From Pseudomonas sp. Teo4 (GTDB lineage: Bacteria; Pseudomonadota; Gammaproteobacteria; Pseudomonadales; Pseudomonadaceae): a stretch of DNA of 64,000 bases. Under the pieces are notes generated by a model, which saw nothing but the letters and a program-made list of their open reading frames with translations, was not told the origin of the DNA and made no database searches. This document shows, one piece after another, positions 61,908 to 64,000 of this stretch (within the stretch, counting starts at the first letter, position 1; each line of letters begins with the position of its first letter). The stretch lies in the NCBI RefSeq assembly GCF_034387475.1, contig NZ_JAXCIL010000002.1:186001-250000 (forward strand), in the 5' to 3' direction. A program made the position numbers and the translations under genes.

Positions 61908-62609
61908 TCAGATCGAACGCTGATTCACGCGCGCCGAAAGCTGCTCGGCGCTTTCCTTTCGCTCGGAATAACGGTCAACCAGAAACTCCGCGCGGTCACG
62001 CAGCAGCAAGGTGAACTTCACCAGTTCCTCCATCACATCGACGACCCGGTCGTAATAGGGCGAAGGCTTCATGCGGCCGGCGTCGTCGAACTCCAGGTAG
62101 GCTTTGGGCACCGAAGACTGGTTGGGGATGGTGAACATGCGCATCCAACGCCCAAGCACGCGCAGTTGGTTCACCACGTTGAACGACTGCGACCCACCGC
62201 ACACCTGCATCACCGCCAGGGTCTTGCCCTGAGTGGGGCGAACCGCTCCGAGGGCCAGGGGAATCCAGTCGATCTGCGCCTTGAACACGGCCGACATCGC
62301 GCCATGGCGCTCCGGTGAGCACCACACCTGCCCCTCCGACCACAGCACCAGTTCACGCAGCTCTTGCACCTTGGGGTGCTCGACAGGAGCGTCATCTGGC
62401 AAGGGCAGGCCGGATGGGTTGAACACCCGCACCTCAGCGCCGAAATGCTCCAGCAGGCGTGCCGCTTCTTCGACCAGCAGGCGGCTGAACGAGCGTTCGC
62501 GGGTCGACCCGTAAAGCAGCAGGATGCGCGGTTTGTGGTCGCTGGCCTGGACGGTGCCCGAAGGCGTCTCGAACAGGGAAAGGTCGAGATTGGGAAGTTG
62601 CTCTGACAT
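61908..62609 (-). CDS. arsH: ArsH, FMN-dependent NADPH reductase
   Basis: 233 residues. Flavodoxin-like motif [43 protein letters not shown] at 30-73, and the following [30 protein letters not shown] and [36 protein letters not shown] are characteristic of ArsH. It oxidises trivalent organoarsenicals such as methylarsenite to less toxic forms. Last gene of the arsB-arsC-arsH operon on the minus strand; ATG 62609 follows arsC by 8 bp with AGGAGGACAC upstream. Confidence 0.94.
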   Translation of the reverse strand: MSEQLPNLDLSLFETPSGTVQASDHKPRILLLYGSTRERSFSRLLVEEAARLLEHFGAEVRVFNPSGLPLPDDAPVEHPKVQELRELVLWSEGQVWCSPERHGAMSAVFKAQIDWIPLALGAVRPTQGKTLAVMQVCGGSQSFNVVNQLRVLGRWMRMFTIPNQSSVPKAYLEFDDAGRMKPSPYYDRVVDVMEELVKFTLLLRDRAEFLVDRYSERKESAEQLSARVNQRSI

Positions 62610-62617
62610 GTGTCCTC

Positions 62618-63088
62618 CTAGAGCGTACCGATGCGATCCAGCTCACGCTTGAGCTCATCACACCCGAGCGTGTCGAAGGGAAGTGCGAAGAAGGCGTTGC
62701 AGCGCTGCTCGATGCGCGCCAGCGTGGCCCGGAAAGCGGCGTCAATCGACGCCTCGTCACCCACCACATCGGATGGGTCTTCCAGCCCCCAATGGGCTTT
62801 CAGCGCCGGGCCGAAGTACACCGGGCACGCTTCACCGGCAGCCTTGTCGCATACCGTGATGACGATGTCCGGCGGGTTGCCCTCGAAGGCGTCGTTGCCC
62901 TTGCTGCTCAGCCCTTCGATGGAAATACCGGCCTGCTGCAGGGTGACGAGGCTGCGCGGCAGCACCTGGCCCTTGGGGAAGCTGCCCGAACTCACCGCAG
63001 TGAACCCCGCCGGCGCCAGGTGGTTGAACAGGGCTTCGGACAGAATGCTGCGGCAGCTATTGGCCGTGCACATGAACAGGACTTGCAT
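62618..63088 (-). CDS. arsC: ArsC arsenate reductase (thioredoxin-coupled type)
   Basis: 156 residues. Low-molecular-weight phosphatase fold with nucleophile Cys7 (MCTANSCRS) and the second pair Cys80 and Cys88 ([12 protein letters not shown]) needed for the thioredoxin-linked disulfide relay. Reduces arsenate to arsenite, which ArsB exports. 8 bp before arsH and 27 bp after arsB, so one operon. Confidence 0.94.
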   Translation of the reverse strand: MQVLFMCTANSCRSILSEALFNHLAPAGFTAVSSGSFPKGQVLPRSLVTLQQAGISIEGLSSKGNDAFEGNPPDIVITVCDKAAGEACPVYFGPALKAHWGLEDPSDVVGDEASIDAAFRATLARIEQRCNAFFALPFDTLGCDELKRELDRIGTL

Positions 63089-63115
63089 GGGTTGCTCCTT
63101 CGCGTGGTAACGGCT

Positions 63116-64000
63116 TCAGAGGCTCAGGCGCAGAGCCAGGGCCGAAAGAGTGATCAACAGAACCGGCAGGGTCAGCAAGATGCCGACCTTGAAGTAGTAA
63201 CCCCAGGTGATGCGCATACCCTTGCGCTCCAGCACGTGCAGCCAGAGCAGCGTGGCGAGGCTGCCAATGGGGGTGATCTTCGGACCCAGGTCGCAGCCGA
63301 TGACGTTGGCGTAGATCATCGCCTCGCGCACCAGCCCATCCACACCGCTGCCGTGGATCGACAACGCCCCGACCAGCACGCTGGGCATGTTGTTCATCAC
63401 CGAAGACAGCAACGCCGAAAGCAGGCCGGTACCGATGGCCGCGCTCCACAGGCCCTGCCCGGCCAAGCGCTCGAGCAACATGCTGAGGAAGTCAGTGAGG
63501 CCGGCGTTTTTCAGCCCGTACACCACCAGGTACATGCCCAGCGAGAAAATCACCACCTGCCAGGGCGCTTCGCGCAGCACGCGGCGGGTGGAAATACGGT
63601 GGCCACGGGCGGCCACCGCGAACAGAATCGCCGCACACACGGCCGCCACCGCGCTGACCGGAATACCCAGCGGCTCCAGCACGAACAGGCCCGTCAACAG
63701 CACCAGCAGCATCCATCCGCCGACGATGAAGGTGGCACGGTCATGGATGGCTGCTTTGGGCGCTTTGAGCGCCTCCAGCGAATACTGCGCCGGCAGGTCG
63801 CGACGGAAAAACATGAACAGCACCAGCAGCGTGGCCGCCACACTGGCCAGGTTCACCGGCACCATCACCGACGCGTACTCGGCAAAGCCCAGGCCGAAGT
63901 AGTCCGCCGAAACGATGTTGACCAGGTTGGACACCACCAGCGGCAGGCTCGCCGTGTCGGCAATGAAGCCAGCGGCCATGACGAAGGCCAGGGTCGCGGC
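63116..64000 (-). CDS. arsB: ArsB arsenite efflux pump (partial, N-terminus outside window)
   Basis: The last ~295 residues; the gene starts beyond the right edge. Hydrophobic helices throughout, with ArsB sequences [109 protein letters not shown]. Exports arsenite and antimonite from the cytoplasm, alone or with ArsA. First seen gene of arsBCH; an ArsR regulator would be expected outside the window. Confidence 0.93.
   Translation of the reverse strand, partial: AATLAFVMAAGFIADTASLPLVVSNLVNIVSADYFGLGFAEYASVMVPVNLASVAATLLVLFMFFRRDLPAQYSLEALKAPKAAIHDRATFIVGGWMLLVLLTGLFVLEPLGIPVSAVAAVCAAILFAVAARGHRISTRRVLREAPWQVVIFSLGMYLVVYGLKNAGLTDFLSMLLERLAGQGLWSAAIGTGLLSALLSSVMNNMPSVLVGALSIHGSGVDGLVREAMIYANVIGCDLGPKITPIGSLATLLWLHVLERKGMRITWGYYFKVGILLTLPVLLITLSALALRLSL

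Overview
This window is a stretch of chromosome from a Pseudomonas of the P. putida group. Three things point there: gene order (rplU-rpmA-obgE-proB-creA, ppiase/UPF0114/lonB, gdhA-ettA-morA-glyA), the pseudomonad versions of the proteins, and many copies of the short palindromic REP sequences typical of P. putida (ATCGCCGGCAAGCCGGCT and CGCGGGTAAACCCGCTCCC types). Most of the DNA is GC-rich housekeeping sequence with short intergenic gaps filled by REP clusters.

The stand-out region is 1.5-6.5 kb, a clearly AT-richer island between a polyphosphate kinase 2 gene and a ycaC-like hydrolase gene. It is a complete six-gene linear azol(in)e peptide cluster of the microcin B17 type. A 67-residue Gly/Ser/Cys precursor is followed by an McbB-like cyclodehydratase partner, an McbC-like FMN azoline dehydrogenase, an McbD-like YcaO cyclodehydratase and an McbE/McbF-like ABC exporter. 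Gene order and protein sizes match E. coli mcbABCDEF, but no mcbG (pentapeptide-repeat immunity) gene is present and the core peptide is distinct. The genes abut or overlap (three ATGA-type or zero-gap junctions). A sigma70-like promoter and hairpins flank mcbA, which suggests abundant precursor transcript and less abundant enzyme transcript. Microcin B-like clusters have been described in P. syringae; whether this variant has been characterised cannot be decided here.

Layout after the island: ycaC-like hydrolase and ZntB/CorA-like transporter (6.6-8.6 kb); SnoaL-like protein, NCS1 permease and aldehyde dehydrogenase operon (8.8-12.3 kb); TacA/TacT-type toxin-antitoxin pair (12.4-13.2 kb); DUF3422 membrane protein and a large DUF3772/MscS channel; the alkylation-repair genes ada and an AlkA-type glycosylase (17.3-19.2 kb); a FecI/FecR pair without an adjacent receptor, two MFS transporters, and a solitary FecR (19.4-24.8 kb); tRNA-Met with its own promoter and terminator; a LysE exporter; an IS3-family insertion sequence sitting inside a REP cluster with a 3-bp target duplication (25.9-27.3 kb).

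The second half runs as follows: a LysR regulator, an M15-type peptidase, beta-carbonic anhydrase, rimI and the cryptic holD (psi) gene (27.4-30.8 kb); the MksF-MksE-MksB condensin operon (31.3-36.1 kb); creA, proB, obgE, rpmA, rplU and ispB (36.2-41.1 kb); small proteins including a Fur-box-controlled 81-residue protein, an FKBP isomerase, UPF0114 and a Lon-like protease (41.3-46.7 kb); DUF3015 and DUF4105 envelope proteins, a lipoprotein, a GreA/B-like factor, gdhA, ettA, the GGDEF/EAL regulator morA and glyA (47-60.5 kb); and finally a BASS-type transporter facing an arsBCH arsenic-resistance operon that runs off the right edge.

Non-coding structure worth noting: two copies of a ~225-bp almost fully palindromic element (30.9 and 60.6 kb), two REP families, and a 49-bp palindromic mini-element at 54.3 kb that matches the left end of the IS3 element.
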